Of a stretch of 64,000 nt of DNA, positions 47,771-60,620 are shown piece by piece. The DNA comes from Rachycentron canadum. Its lineage: Eukaryota; Chordata; Actinopteri; Carangiformes; Rachycentridae. The notes under the pieces were generated by a model that did no database searches, was not told the DNA's origin, and was given only the letters and a program-made list of their open reading frames with translations. A program made the position numbers and the translations under genes. The stretch spans positions 13,510,853 to 13,574,852 of the forward strand of contig CM076660.1 of NCBI GenBank assembly GCA_038496675.1, written 5' to 3'. Numbering within the stretch: position 1 is the first letter of the stretch; every line of letters starts with the position of its first letter.

Positions 47771-49831
47771 TCATTTAGCCATGTGCTTCTTCATACGTTG
47801 AATCTCCATCTATGACAAAACAAAACACACCATGACTGCAGTTTCTAGATATTAATTCTCAACCCAAAGTGATTTTGGGCAGTTTTAAAAAGTGGATCAT
47901 ACTATCACACCTGTAAAGTCAAGCGGATCCTTTTCTCCTCATCAAGCTCATTCATCAGAAGTTTAATCTCTTTGCTGGAAAACAAAATATTGTCAAATTA
48001 GCACAGCAAAAAATCTTCCTGATAGAAACAATAGCAGAGGCAGAGATGCAGTGGGAATGTCATGCGTCACCCAAGTTGAGGATGAGCATGTTAATGAAAA
48101 TCAGAGGTTGGCATAAGAAAGCCATACTTGTGCTGACTCTTCATCTGTTCAAACTGGTCCCTCAGGTCCTGCAGCTCTGTCTGCAGTTCTTCCAGGTTTG
48201 GTTTCACTGGATTTCTGCTGGGCTGAGGGTCAGACTTGAGGCCTGAGGTTGGATGCAGTACAGCAGAGAGAGCCTTCGGTAACAGAGCGGAGAAGGACTG
48301 TGTGGGAACACTTTTGGATACTGCTCCCTGTGGAGAATAACCCAACATTATGATACAACAAAAACCAGAAACATTAATTGAAATTCTAGTTTCTCTTTCA
48401 CACTTACAGGCAGGGCAGATCCATTGTGACTCGCCTCCTGAGAGTTTTCTTTAAGTGTTAAAGTATCCAATTCTTGACTAAGGTTTTCTTTTCTTTCCTC
48501 CATCATGAGTGTTACCTGTAAATTAAGTCTAGTTTGAGACATCTGTTAAGTAAAATACATTTAATGTGCGTCTCACCCTTTGAAAGCATAAAAACAAATA
48601 CCTCAGCTTTTGGTGTCGCCCAAAGAAAATGCTCAAAATGGCTGTTATGTTAGTAACAAATGACAATAGTGATGGATCTCCCAAAAAAAAATATCATAAG
48701 ATAAGAAGATAGACACATTTAATACAGGGTAAGTAACTTATAACCTTGTTTTAAGTGAGGAGTCAAAGTACTCTAAGGCTGCTCTTTGTGGCTGTTTGTG
48801 TATGAGGCAGCTCAGAAAAGTTAAATTTATCCCAAGGACAGATGGGACACAAATAGACCACACCACACACTCTTCATGTGTGAGTCAAGTTATAGTAGTA
48901 TCATAGTGTAGTAGTATTTAACTGGATGAAGTAATGATGAAATAGTTTGACTTTGAGATGACTTTTATAAAAAAAATATATACTTCCCAGAGTCTGAAGC
49001 TCTGACTGTAACCTCTCATCTGCAGCATGAGCTGCCTGCTCATGCAGCCTCTCAGCGACTGACACAATTGAGTCAAACTCCTCAGTGTCTTTGAGAGAAA
49101 TGGAGAATAAATGTTAAAACACACCATTAAGAACCCAGAAATAATTTAAACCTATCACTAGAGAGAATGTTGACTATTTTAACAGTAATAAACCTACATT
49201 ATTTTTGTGATTCCACAGCATGTATTAACATTCATTCATTTTTTTCAGCATGCACATAACATTCAAGCATGGTAGTATTTCAAGAGACTTTGCAACACAT
49301 ATAACAGCAATAGTTGCAAGGCTTACCAGGAATGAGGACTGAGCTATAGCTGCCCATCGTGGCAGAGAAGAATACAAGTGCAGAGAGTGAAAGACAGAAA
49401 AACCTGCAGAGTCTTTAAGTCTACATCTACAAATGACAGATTGGGGCAAGTCAGTGGAGCAGAAATCAACAGTCAGCTCAGTATAACCTCATTCTACAAG
49501 AAAATGAAATTAATTCGAAGATATAAGTAATTCTTCAACAATTACCTATGTTTAAAAATTCAGCAACTTCAGTTTGTAAAGTGAGATACTTCTCTATCCA
49601 ACTAAATGTGGGTGTTACAGTAGGGGCAACTGTTTTTTCTCATGCGGCAGCAGTGAACAAATGTGCAACACATGCTGGAACCAATGCACAGAAAGCTCAT
49701 TAGTAAACATACTAAACCAATTACCAGATTATTGTCAGTTACAGTCAAGGATCTGCTGCATAGACTCACCTTGTTTTGTCAGTGGCACCGGTGAGATACA
49801 GCAGCATCTGCAGTAACTGGACACCATCCAT
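47771..49831 (-). CDS. Small coiled-coil protein resembling the SH3KBP1/CD2AP C-terminus
   Basis: Candidate exons: 49831-49770 (MDGVQLLQMLLYLTG), 49426-49404, 49088-48984 (TEEFDSIVSVAERLHEQAAH), 48515-48408 (VTLMMEERKENLSQELDTL), 48327-48128, 47974-47911 and 47809-47771 (stop). The last three give NLEELQTELQDLRDQFEQMK, then KEIKLLMNELDEEKRIRLTLQ and MEIQRMKKHMAK, which match the trimerising C-terminal coiled coil of CIN85/CD2AP adaptors as I remember it. No SH3 domain is present and none could be found upstream. An alternative first exon near 49360 would start MGSYSSVLIP and join in the same phase. Exons 49088-48984 and 48515-48408 do not join in phase (off by one), so an exon is missing, a boundary is wrong or there is an indel. 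Neighbouring BCLAF3-like and MAP7D2-like genes support an SH3KBP1 link. Confidence 0.5.
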
Positions 49832-51733
49832 TGTAACCCAGGGCGGTCTGTGGAGTATGTTGTGATGAGGAGTGGTACTGTCAGGGCTAAGTTTAGATCA
49901 GGACACAGTGGAGCTCTACTCTGCTCACAAATATCACTGGGGCAGAGCGAAGGGCGCTGCAGACTGAAGGGCGAGAATTGTTTACTGGGACACCCTGGAC
50001 TTTAGTTACACAAGTGATGTTTGAAGTGGGCAGAGGACAGAAAACAGAAAGATGATGATTCTTCTGAAAACTCAGGAGCCGTTTTGATTGGCTTTCCTCA
50101 AAACGGTGCTTTAAAGGGAAACTCACTTTTACACACAAGGCCCAGGTTTTCTCATCACAAGCATTTTCACTCAGTTGTGACTCTGGGTCATCAGTCGTCT
50201 TACATTGGGCTCAGGACTAACCGAAAGCCTGCTTCACAAACTGGGTAGGTGAGGTTTAAAACAAATGGGCATATAGGAGACAGGAGGGGTCAACTAAAAT
50301 ACAACATCACACTGTATGGACCCAGAGGTTGAGATATACAAAGGCTATGAGAGACTGAGAGGATATCTCGACCTCTGCTGCTTCAAGCTTGACCACTTTG
50401 TTTTTACCACTCTTTTCCGCAGTACCCCAGCTGAATGGATATGTAATACCAAACTGCTGGAGTAGGAGGGCAATAATTTCTCATTTAATTAAAATAAATC
50501 TTAATTAATCCAGTAAATCAAGACATATTCAAACTGTGTGAAGGTAGGTTCCCTGTAGGTAATTACTCACAAAAACTGAATAGAAAAGACTGCCACATTT
50601 AAAAGTGGGGATATTAACTGAAATTTCCACTTTACAGGTTGTATGCATCCGCTAATCAGGGGTACCTATGCTGTATATAGCACAGACTTATGTAATATCA
50701 TATCAATAATAAATATTACAAATATTTTATCATGATCGATGTGTCGTGGCTAAAAAACATGTTTGTATGGCAACAGTGTCCTTGGACCATAAAATGTTAT
50801 CTTTTTTTTTTTTCTTAATCTGTTGAGTCCAAGTGAGCATTTTTGTCAGGGCTGTCACTGGCGTGGAGGCAAAAGAATGGTTGACAGTTAAAGAAACTGG
50901 ATTGTAAGTTTGTGTTTACAAACAAAGACAACTCTCAAATACAGCTTAAATCCAATTTTACTTCAAGTCTCAAACAATAAACTAAACTTGATTATACAAG
51001 TTTTACAAGTAGTAGCTTAGTGTCAGTTCACAAGTCATGGTTTCTAATCAAAACACCAATGATTAATCAAATAGGACATCTCATGTGTTAAGTCTTTACA
51101 AAAAATAAAGGGGATATATTAAAGTAAACATTTCTTGAACTTGAGCCTGAAATTGATTCTTGCTGGTAAACAAACAAACGCTTTGACTACTGAAGTAGAA
51201 TAAAGACTGCCAAGATCACAAGCAGCAATTCCCAAATCAAAATACACCAGAAAAATGCTGGCAGTTTAATACAATGACAAATATTACAAATACCCTAAAA
51301 CAAAGTAGTCCATTACTTCAAAGATGCAACTGAAACATTTGTACCAGAAAACAAACATGAGCAACAACATTTCCAAAATATACAAGCAGGTAGGGATTGT
51401 AGTGGGAGAAAGGTTTGTGCAGTCCACCCAGCAGAAAAGATCTTGAGATTTTTCCATGTTTTCCAGTGTCGCATCTGCAGTATATGAAACCTGTGCTGAG
51501 ATCAAGACAAACCTCCAATGAATACAACATTTTGTGAGGATCTCAATAACCAAAAAGCAAATTTGCTCATGGCAAATCAAGATATCTTTACATTGATGGA
51601 GACAGCAACAAAGCCAAGTCTATATATACCATATACTACAAACTCAATATGTCCTTCTGTGACCTGAGGACCGCACCATAGACGCTGCATTGTCAGTTGA
51701 AAACCCCTTGCTGCCCCTTCTTACCAGAGACTA
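49832..51733. other. Intergenic between the SH3KBP1-like and BCLAF3-like genes
   Basis: No exon was recognised. It should include the promoter of the first gene (left) and the 3' UTR of the second (right), both on the minus strand. Confidence 0.45.
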
Positions 51734-54700
51734 TCACCAGCGTTGTTGGTTGGGTCCTCTGTTGTACGGCACACGCTGACGCATCACTCTCATGTTCCGG
51801 TATTTAGACATGATACTGTGACTTTTTCTGAACACTGGCCTGTGATTTGGGAAGGGACGTGGCACTAAGCTCTCCTTTAAAAAAAAAAAAAAATTCACAA
51901 AGTGGTTATCAAGAAAACCATTAGGAAAAATGTTTCCCAGGGGAAGTAAGTGATGTCCAAAGAGGATGCTTACCATGAGTGGTCTTCTTATATTTCCAGA
52001 CAATTCGGGACCTGTCCTCCTTGGACCACCAATGAACCTTGGTCTCTGTAAAACACAACACTAAGCTCAATAAGAAATTACTCTTATTTATTCTTGATAC
52101 ACTTAAAACTAAACCAGTACCATCCAGATGTACATGTAATGCTATCATTGTCCAGGGATCACAATGCAGAAATCACTGACAGACGTACTTTGGTATTTAT
52201 ACACACTACAGAGTTGAACTGCAACTATACAGTTGCATTATTTGAAGCTGAAAAGGCTGTTTACAATAGTGTTGAGCTTCATGTCCCTATAAGCTGAAAT
52301 TTAGAAATACTATTGGACATTTCAATCTGTATCCATGGTTTACTTCTTTTTTCTTTTGTTTGTTCCTATTTTACAAAACATTTGAATAAAATTAAACATT
52401 TCAAAATTGTGATATAGCAGTTTGTTTTGTGCACTTAATTAACCACCATTTTTTTTGCATACAAACTCTGCACAGTCCAATAGAGTGACCTGCATGGGTC
52501 CTGGTCCTGGTCTCCTGAAGGGCCTCCCAGATCTATGGCTGTCCTGCATCACATTAAATGGCCTGCAAAAAAAAAAAATAAGAAGAAGAAAATATCAGTT
52601 ACAGAAGACTCACTAAATAAAGCTCACATTCAACACATGGTAAACTCTAGACTTTCTAATGAACAAGAACATTGTTTCAAACCATAAGATAATAAATTAA
52701 CCTGAACATCCTCTTATCCAAATGTCCCCGTTTTCGGTCTTCAGGCGTTGATCTGGAATCATTAGTCTTTGAGAGCCGGCTGTTCGAGGTATCATCTGCA
52801 TCTGAACTACGTTCTAAACAAAATAGGCAGATACCAAAACAACTTAAAACAGTAAATAAAACACCTACAGCCTAAAGAAAGACATGTGAAAATGAGATAC
52901 CAAAACAAAAACAATTGCAATACAAATGCTGGCCTTTTTTGCTGCATTAGACAAGATTACAAAATGAATTTACCCACCTGACTTTGACTTTGGGCTGCGA
53001 TCTTTTGGAGGAGAGTCGTCCTTGGAGGATGAGCTAGGCCTGGGTGGCCAATGGGACAAAACAACGAGATCTCGTTTCTCTATGGGAGAAGATCTGTGGA
53101 GAATGTCACAGAGGTGGTGTTAAGGACATCAGCATTCTTATAAGAGCATAGCATCAGGTTTATGTCAGTGTACAAACATCTTAAATGTGCCCTGGATACA
53201 TTAACATGTCATTCAAGTTATCACTGTTCAAAGAAATAAGGACATAAACATAACATATAATCAACCTGTCAACTTAGAGGAAATGCAATTTAAACCAGTA
53301 ATGAACAGCATTGTTTTGCAGGCAGATATATAATCATAAAGCCACACATCACACATGGGTACTTACAAAAACCATGGCATGTCCATGCTCCTTTACTCCT
53401 ATTTTTGTACCCTGAATCAATCTGAGCTCTCTTCATTAACTCAGTGATTGTTAGAGCAGGCAAATCTTGGGGAGGACTTTTAAGATATCAGTCTAGATCA
53501 CATCACCAAATCTTCTATCAGAAGTGCAGGAGGACATTGCCCTTGTTTTCACTTTCAGACTGAAGTTCAGAGGGTTTGTCACTTAGTTGTTCCTTTATAG
53601 TCTTCCATCGTTTTCATCATCCAAAAGGTTTCATAACAGAGAGAAAATGGAGTTTTGGGGACATCTGTAGATTTGAAGTAAATGGCTGAATAAACATAAA
53701 GGCAGGGGATAATGTCAGCTTCTTCTCCAAAGCTGCACAGTGGTTTTAAGAGATGATCCAGTGTTTTTCCACAGAAAGTCCATGTTTCAAGGTTTTTTTC
53801 TAAATGCTTTGCAGTGCCCTTAAACGAGACTTCTGTTCCTTCAGCTCTCCTACACGCTTTAAAACTGTGGGTGTTAGGCGTGATTCAGGAAAAGGCAGGA
53901 AGTAAACATGGATGAATGGATCGTCTGATTGGTTCTGCAGTAAAAAATATCAAGGAGCTAGAGCAGTGCTGTTTTCTTCTCCACACAATAGGTACAAGTT
54001 ACAGTGGGTCAAAGAGCCAAGAATGAATTGAGGACATCTTTTGTCCATCTTACGAGGCAATGTCTTCGCAGGATGACATGTACAGATTGGATTAGACTTG
54101 GACTTTGGTTGCATTAGCCTTGGAAGTCAGCTAGTGAATATTTAGATTTCCCACACCTCTGATTATTACATTTAGGTCACACGACATTAGGAACTGACCA
54201 CAGAACATGCTGACCAAAATGATTTCACAGATTTGAATACAACATGGTGGTATGGTAAAGCTGCAAAGACCAGGCTGACCGTGCATCTGTCCACTTGCAA
54301 TCTCTCTTTTCATTTCGTTCTCATCTATTATAAATCCACTCCCTTGTGTCCGTTTCCTTTCTCCACTTGTCTCCTTTTTCAATCTTTTCAGATCTCAGAT
54401 CTTCTGCCAAGTTCATCATCCCTTTTCAGCAAGTTAAAATGACATCAATTTCAATGCAGGTATTGTTGAGGTGGCCATTTAGTAGCTCAATTTTCTCTGG
54501 TTTGACTCCTGCAAAGGTTGGCCTGACAGACCTTGGTGTTCCTCATTGAAATGCTTCAAGATAATTCTCCATCTTTGACACTGTAAATATTTGGCACAGG
54601 TCTCAAAGCTTCTGTAAAGTTATGACTGCAGAGAAGCAAACAACTCCAGTATTTAAGATGCACTGTATGATGTGCTAGTATCCTCCTCTTGATTTGTTGA

Positions 54701-57700
54701 TGCGGCACTTAGCAACAGTGCTTCACGACTCAGTTGGTGCAGAACCATCAGATAAGAGCAAACTTTTTTTACACACAGTGAGAATGCGTTTTCCACTTCT
54801 GTGTAACACATGAAATGGGGATTACGATTACAAATGTGTACACATACGTATGCATCCAATGAATGTGATAAAACTTCCTGCATATGGTGACCGACGTGCT
54901 CTCAGTCAAAAAAACAACAATTCTTTGTCTCTGTGTTTAACTGTTTTTTATGCGATTAAAATTATTATAACCACAGTGGAACTTTATGAAGAAAGACTTA
55001 ATTATTGGTAATTTGAGCATAACAATGAAGTCGGAAGTGTCAATCTTTGCACAGGTTATGCATCAGTGAAAAGGTATTCTTCATATCTTCTTCATATCCA
55101 TTCTTCCTCTTCATTGTTTTATGGCTTTCTTCGTCTCTGTTCGCAGAAATAATCACCACCGTCCATCTTGAATATGCTGTGTTTAGATAAAAGTGTCAGA
55201 CTTAACACTAGTTTTGTTTTTGGAAATTCCTTGATCAAACATGCCACTTCGCATGTAACTTTGCGATCCCATGTTTTTGTTAGCGCCTTGAACAACCGCC
55301 ATTCAATGGACATCCATTTGATCCACCTCTTTTCCCAAGATCCATGTATAGCTGACAAGAATTTAAAAGAGCACACCATGGCATTTCAGTTTAGGTCATG
55401 TTCAGTGCAGCCTTATGTCCTTATTTTGCATATAGAGGTAAACCGCTTTACTGCAAATGCTGTAAACTCAGCTTCAGTTTGCTTTTGTTTTCTATCAAGG
55501 ATGAAGGGGTCTTCACAAAATGCTGGAGACCATTTCTTTCTTTCTTTCTTAAGACACTCAGTGGTGACAAACGGAGGAATCCTTAAATAGCACAGATCAA
55601 CAAATTTTTCCACTCCCCTCATCAAAGGCATTAAACATTTGCCAGGTTTTAAAAAGGGATTGGCTTTATTTATATGCTGTGTAACTCAGCACTTTCTCTT
55701 CAGCCAACTTGATAGGAAGATATTTTGAAGCATGAAGACAGGGAGGCATTTGAGAACTTTTGAAGCTTTTCATCAACTGAATCAGTGTTGCACAATTTGC
55801 CCATCACGACATCTCCATTTTCCACAGCTGGCACCCACTTCACATTGAGACATTCTTTCTTGACCTCCTAATCATCATCAAGCCCCTGCGAACAGTGCTA
55901 GAAGGAAAATACCGTACCTGTGTGTGTTCAAGGACCGGCGGGACTCCACCTGTTCTTTGCTTGTGTCAGAGTCTCTTGAAGACTTGCTGCCATTGCCTTC
56001 TTCTCTGGGAGGTGACTGTTGGGATTTTTCCCTCCTTGGTTCCAGCTTTTTCAGAGGAACTGGATTTGACTGGAAACGTTTCTTCCTGATAGCAAGAACA
56101 GAGCTGACATTTTCCTGTGAGGTGGAGTCACCCAAGCGAGGCCTGGGTCTCACCGATGGAGGTATTCTGAGCCTCATGAGAGACTCTGCTCTGATTTGTC
56201 TGCTCTTAACTAGGTAACTTTTATCCCTAAGAGACAAAGGTTTACCACCAAATGGCCTGGTAATACTGAGCAGCTGAGGCCTCTCTCTCCTGGGATGTTT
56301 TGGATTGCCATGGTCCAGTGCAGGGTCTGAGGGGGGCATGCTGATGTCTGACATCCTCCTCTTGCGGGGTCCTGGCACTTGCCTCTCCTGAGGGCTTCTA
56401 TGGTAGGATGATGACTGTGATGGTCCTCCTTTCCATGAGGGGGATCTGAAAGGCGGCAGGTGAGGGACATCCTGTGCCCTCTCTCTACTGTGGGATCTGC
56501 TGCCTTGCCTCTCAACCGGACCACGCTGCCGCCTGGAGTCTTGCTCAGATGACCACCTGCATATCCATCAAACAATAGAGAAATCGTTACAATGATAGAT
56601 CCATTGCCATGTTAAGTGGGAGGCGGAACTTTAAACTTTTATCTTAACGCAGCCCCTTCATAATGCCATGACAGAATGCAATAGGTAGAAGTAAATTTTT
56701 CAAAGAGTAATTACAGATGTAACACTCCTCTCAACGGCAGGTGAAACCATATTTACATCAGACCCCCATTATCCCCTCTAATAACTATGGGTTGGGGCAG
56801 AGTAGAGGTTATCATTACGACCCCTGTGATTGGGATGACTGGGCCAGCTTCAGGCCTCCTCTTAAATAATTTTACCCAGCTGGGATTGCTGCTTCACTCT
56901 TGTACCTCTCTGGACCCGAGCCTCTCCCATGCATCTCTCTAGGACTCCTGTGTGACCCAGAGGGCCTGTGTTCTCCATTGTGTGGATGACAGAATGCTCC
57001 AGCCTCATTCCACCGCTTCATGCCATGACCTGAGTGCTCATAGGGCCTTTCCCTGTAAGTCCCACGAGGATCTCGATTCCGCTGCTCCTGGTGGGGAGAA
57101 CCTGAATGCCTTTTGGGGCCTCTAAATGACCCCTGGTAGGCTTGTGTAGAACCTGGCCTCCTATCAGCTGGGAGGCTATGAAAATGTCTTGGGGAGGGTG
57201 ATCTATGACCTGAAGGGTGGCCATGGAAAGGTGGGCCTCTTTGACCAGGGGACCCTTGTGCAGGGCTTCGTGAGGATGACTGATGCTGGCCATGGGGGGA
57301 GCGGTTTGGCCTAGATGGAGAAGGCCTCCTCGGGTTATGGTGTGGTTCCATTTTTGGAGGGTACGATTGAAAAGAATCCTGATTTGGGGACCTCCAGTGA
57401 TTAAAACGTGGCTCCCTTTGCTCTCCCATCAGGGGGACTCTCTTGACAACTGGGGGTCTTCCTCTACCTCTGGATTCTCTCCAGTGAAAAGGGGTCTTTA
57501 CTGGGTAACCTTGGGCATCTCTTCGGGTTTTGGCGATGGGGTTGTAATTCCCGTCACTTGGCCCAATGCCATGACCATCCCCATATGGTCTGTAGGGCAC
57601 AAAAAAAGCAGAGATTACAACATATGATACTTTTAATACCTCTATTTTGAAAAACAAGGACCAGTATCAGTATTTTAATCACTATTAATACACACAATAA

Positions 57701-57855
57701 TTTAACAATCATTAATAGCTAAGTATAAGAATCTTTGCAGTATTACAGCAGCAAGTGGACAGACAAAACTGCAAAAAGTTTGTTTGAAATAGTTAAACAA
57801 CTATAAAAGTAAATAGAATAGAAATAAACGACAATATATTATGTGCACTATTTAT

Positions 57856-57901
<46 letters not shown>

Positions 57902-57975
57902 TAGCAGCAGATAAGAGTTGTCAAAAGACATTACCTGGGCTTTATGCGCGGTGGTCCAAAATGTGGTCGGACCAT
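51734..57975 (-). CDS. Arg/Ser/Pro-rich nuclear-type protein, tentatively BCLAF3-like
   Basis: Eight coding exons join in phase: 57975-57935, 57589-56906, 56556-55918, 53093-52978, 52813-52702, 52562-52490, 52045-51974, 51874-51734, giving about 625 aa. It starts MVRPHFGPPRIKPRPYGDGHG and is rich in R, S, P, G, H and Q with SPxR-type motifs, then KRRMSDISMPPSD, SITRPFGGKPLSLRDKSYLV, acidic/basic stretches and an Arg/Pro-rich end FIGGPRRTGP. No globular domain is recognised. The final KSHSIMSKYRNMRVMRQR resembles KSLYIQAKYQRLRF near the end of human BCLAF3 (CXorf23), and SH3KBP1-BCLAF3-MAP7D2 is the human Xp22.12 order. The BCLAF/THRAP3 core was not seen, so the name is tentative. A role in mRNA processing or transcription is only inferred from composition. 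A 5' UTR exon probably ends at 59323 with a TTTG/GTAAGT donor. Confidence 0.55.
53560..55880 (-). pseudogene. Possible decayed coding sequence in the BCLAF3-like intron
   Basis: Minus-strand frames inside this 2.8 kb intron give several protein-like but disconnected stretches, for example KKECLNVKWVPAVENGDVV (near 55850), PPFVTTECLKKERKKW (near 55580), and DDPFIHVYFLPFPES with KRVGELKEQKSRL (near 53900), separated by stops and frame changes. The look is that of an old transposon or retrocopy, but I recognise no family and chance open frames cannot be excluded. Confidence 0.25.
57859..57899. repeat. (CA)n microsatellite
   Basis: About 20 CA units in the first coding intron of the BCLAF3-like gene. 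Confidence 0.95.
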
Positions 57976-59480
57976 CTTTGGAAATGAGTAAATCTATGGA
58001 TTAAAAAAAGAAGCCATGCTGAGTTTGACAGCCTAACGTAGACATAATGCTTGCCTCTGAAACAACCCCCAATCTTTGACCTGCCCCAACTCCACAGCTG
58101 AAACAAGCACTTCACAGTCTGAAGCTGACTCAGGAGGCCAGGTGTTAGATGTGTGCTTGTTTTTTTCTTGTGTTTTTAATGAATTAGTTTCTCTAAATCT
58201 CCTTCTACATCTTGGCTGTTGGATAAAAGTTGCTTTAACGTTAATAAAACTGACAATGCTACAAAAAGTCAGTTATAAATCTAAAAAACAATGTGCCTGT
58301 ACTCGTGCAAAAGCCCTCTTATAAGTTCATCAGCATTTTAATAATATTGATTTTCAATCACATTACAATGCTGTTTAAAAAAAATAAAATACTTGTTACA
58401 ATAAATTACTATGCATTAAAATTTAAATGCTAAACAAAATAATATAACAGTGTGGCCTGGAAGATTTTAAATCAATACTTATTAGTAAATCAAATTCCAA
58501 CACTTCCAAAGCAATGGTACAAAGTACACGTTAATCATTATTAACTAATAGATAAGAGCTCACCCAGTCTTAATCTAATCAGTCGTGTTTTGGGCAGAAG
58601 TAACAGCTGACACTGTATTACAGCCGACTCTTCAAGGCTGTACAGGACAAACATCAATTTCTAATGTTAGTTATTGTTATTGTTCTTCGAGCACAAGATC
58701 CTGACTTTATACAAAGAGTTGACTTGGTCTGTAAATGTGATGTTCACAACAAACACATTTGCACATGTTGGTGCAACTTGACGACATTAGTCTCCTTTTC
58801 CCTGCCATTATCAGACAGGACTATCTGTACAACCTCGTCGATATCTGGACCGCATGTCTGAGTTAACCAGCTGTAACCAAACACGATTTATAGGGGGCAA
58901 CATATTTAGCTTGGCTGTTTTCTATGGAGGCCGCTGCTTCGGTTTCAGCTGTGATCCTTTATCGGCCTCCATTTTGGTAGAAGTGACTGACCGTTGGTGG
59001 AAAAATAAAATAACACGGCTCAGTCATTTTGTTTTCTGGGTGCTGACACAAACCTACACTGAAGTTGTGAGCATTTTAATAACACACGTCGATCTACTGC
59101 CCCACCTTGGTTTATATTTAGCGTGAAGATGCAGGTCGAGCTAACGCCACTAGTCTCATCTCAGCTAAGTTAAGTAGCCGCGGTGTTTAGCTAGTTTGTA
59201 AAGCTGCTCCCAGGACATGGCGCAGTGAGTCCGCGGGGACATCCGAGCGACAGCCAGGCGGAAATAAATCCGACATTATTGGCCAATGAGTGTACTTTTT
59301 AAAAAATGAGCCAACTACTTACCAAAGACCAGGCGTCGACTCGACAAACGATCTGAGCGACTGCGACACAACTCAGCTGCTCTTCCTCGTCTCGACTCTT
59401 AAGCGGTGTGTTTGACAGGCGGACCGAGGCGCCACCTGCTGCCCGGAGTGTGAACGACCCGTGTGGGCGCAGACTGCAGC
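57976..59480 (-). promoter_or_regulatory. 5' intron and CpG-rich promoter of the BCLAF3-like gene
   Basis: The coding exon is preceded by TCCATAG/ATTTACTCATTTCC, an acceptor, and the matching upstream donor is TTTG/GTAAGT at 59323. Around 59140-59480 the DNA becomes locally CpG-rich (GCCGCGG, GGCGCCACC), unlike its AT-rich surroundings, as expected of a vertebrate housekeeping promoter. Start site not determined. Confidence 0.5.
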
Positions 59481-60620
59481 TGGGTCCGCAGAGGCCTCGC
59501 TCAGTTTAACTCCCGGCTAAAACATACACACTTACTTGCACAAAAGCCTGACTAAACCCTACTTTAATGCAACGATGGAAGAAGCACTTGGGGTTTTTAC
59601 TTCACCCAAAGTAGTGTAGAAAAACTCTGCTCAAACGTGGCATTTTAAAATTAAAATATTGTAGTGACTGGAGGCTGTTATCACTTTGGCTATTGATGCT
59701 TTCAGGGGCAAAGACTTGTGATAGAATCCATGTTCTGGATGTTGCTTATTAATGTTGTTTTCAGGTTTATTGTTATTCATCTTTTGTTATGGTTGTGTGA
59801 GGTAGCTGTCCGTTACTTACGTGGTCACATGGTAAATTGTAGTTAGGGCACCATGACTGAGACTACTGTTTTAATTAATGACATCCAGGAAATGTTTGCA
59901 ATCAGTGCTATGAAAAACGTCACGTGCATTACCTGAAATCATGTGATGGGGCATATGAATTTCTTTTAAATGTAAGATTTGTTTCTTGTGTTTATCCATG
60001 CAAGCTTACCACAATATTCCTAAAATTAGTATCCATAATGCAGCAAGATCTACATGTTACATTATTGTGCAGCTAGTTGTGGATGCATTAATGTCCTTAA
60101 CATTTATGTCTTGCAAAAATACTATTAGGTGGTTTAATCTATTATAATGCATCAAAATGTATTTGTTGATTATATTTTGTATGAATATTCAGAATCTGCA
60201 AAGTAGCTAAAGCTATGAAATAAATGTAGTACAGTAAAAAGTATAACAATAACAATGCACACTCTACGTTGGAGAGAAACACAATTAACTTGGAGAGAAA
60301 TTTCTACATCTATACTATACTACCAAGTAACTAAGGCAATCTAGGCTCATATTTATCATTTGGTACCCAATAGTATCTGTACAGCTTTACCAGACTAGAT
60401 TAGCTTTGAAAAATAGGAAAAATAAAGTGGCAATTGAGTCTAAATCTGACTCTTACTTGTGATTTCTTCTGTTTTGTAATGACCTATTCATTCAACCTAT
60501 AGTCCTGAACCTCTTTTCATATTTGTCAAACAAATGTGATTAACATTTCCCCAGATTATCTGTTTAATAGCACAAATATACATTAACACGCAAACAAGAA
60601 AACACAACACAAAACAGAAT
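59481..60620. other. Intergenic, AT-rich
   Basis: No exon, repeat family or regulatory motif recognised. Confidence 0.4.
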
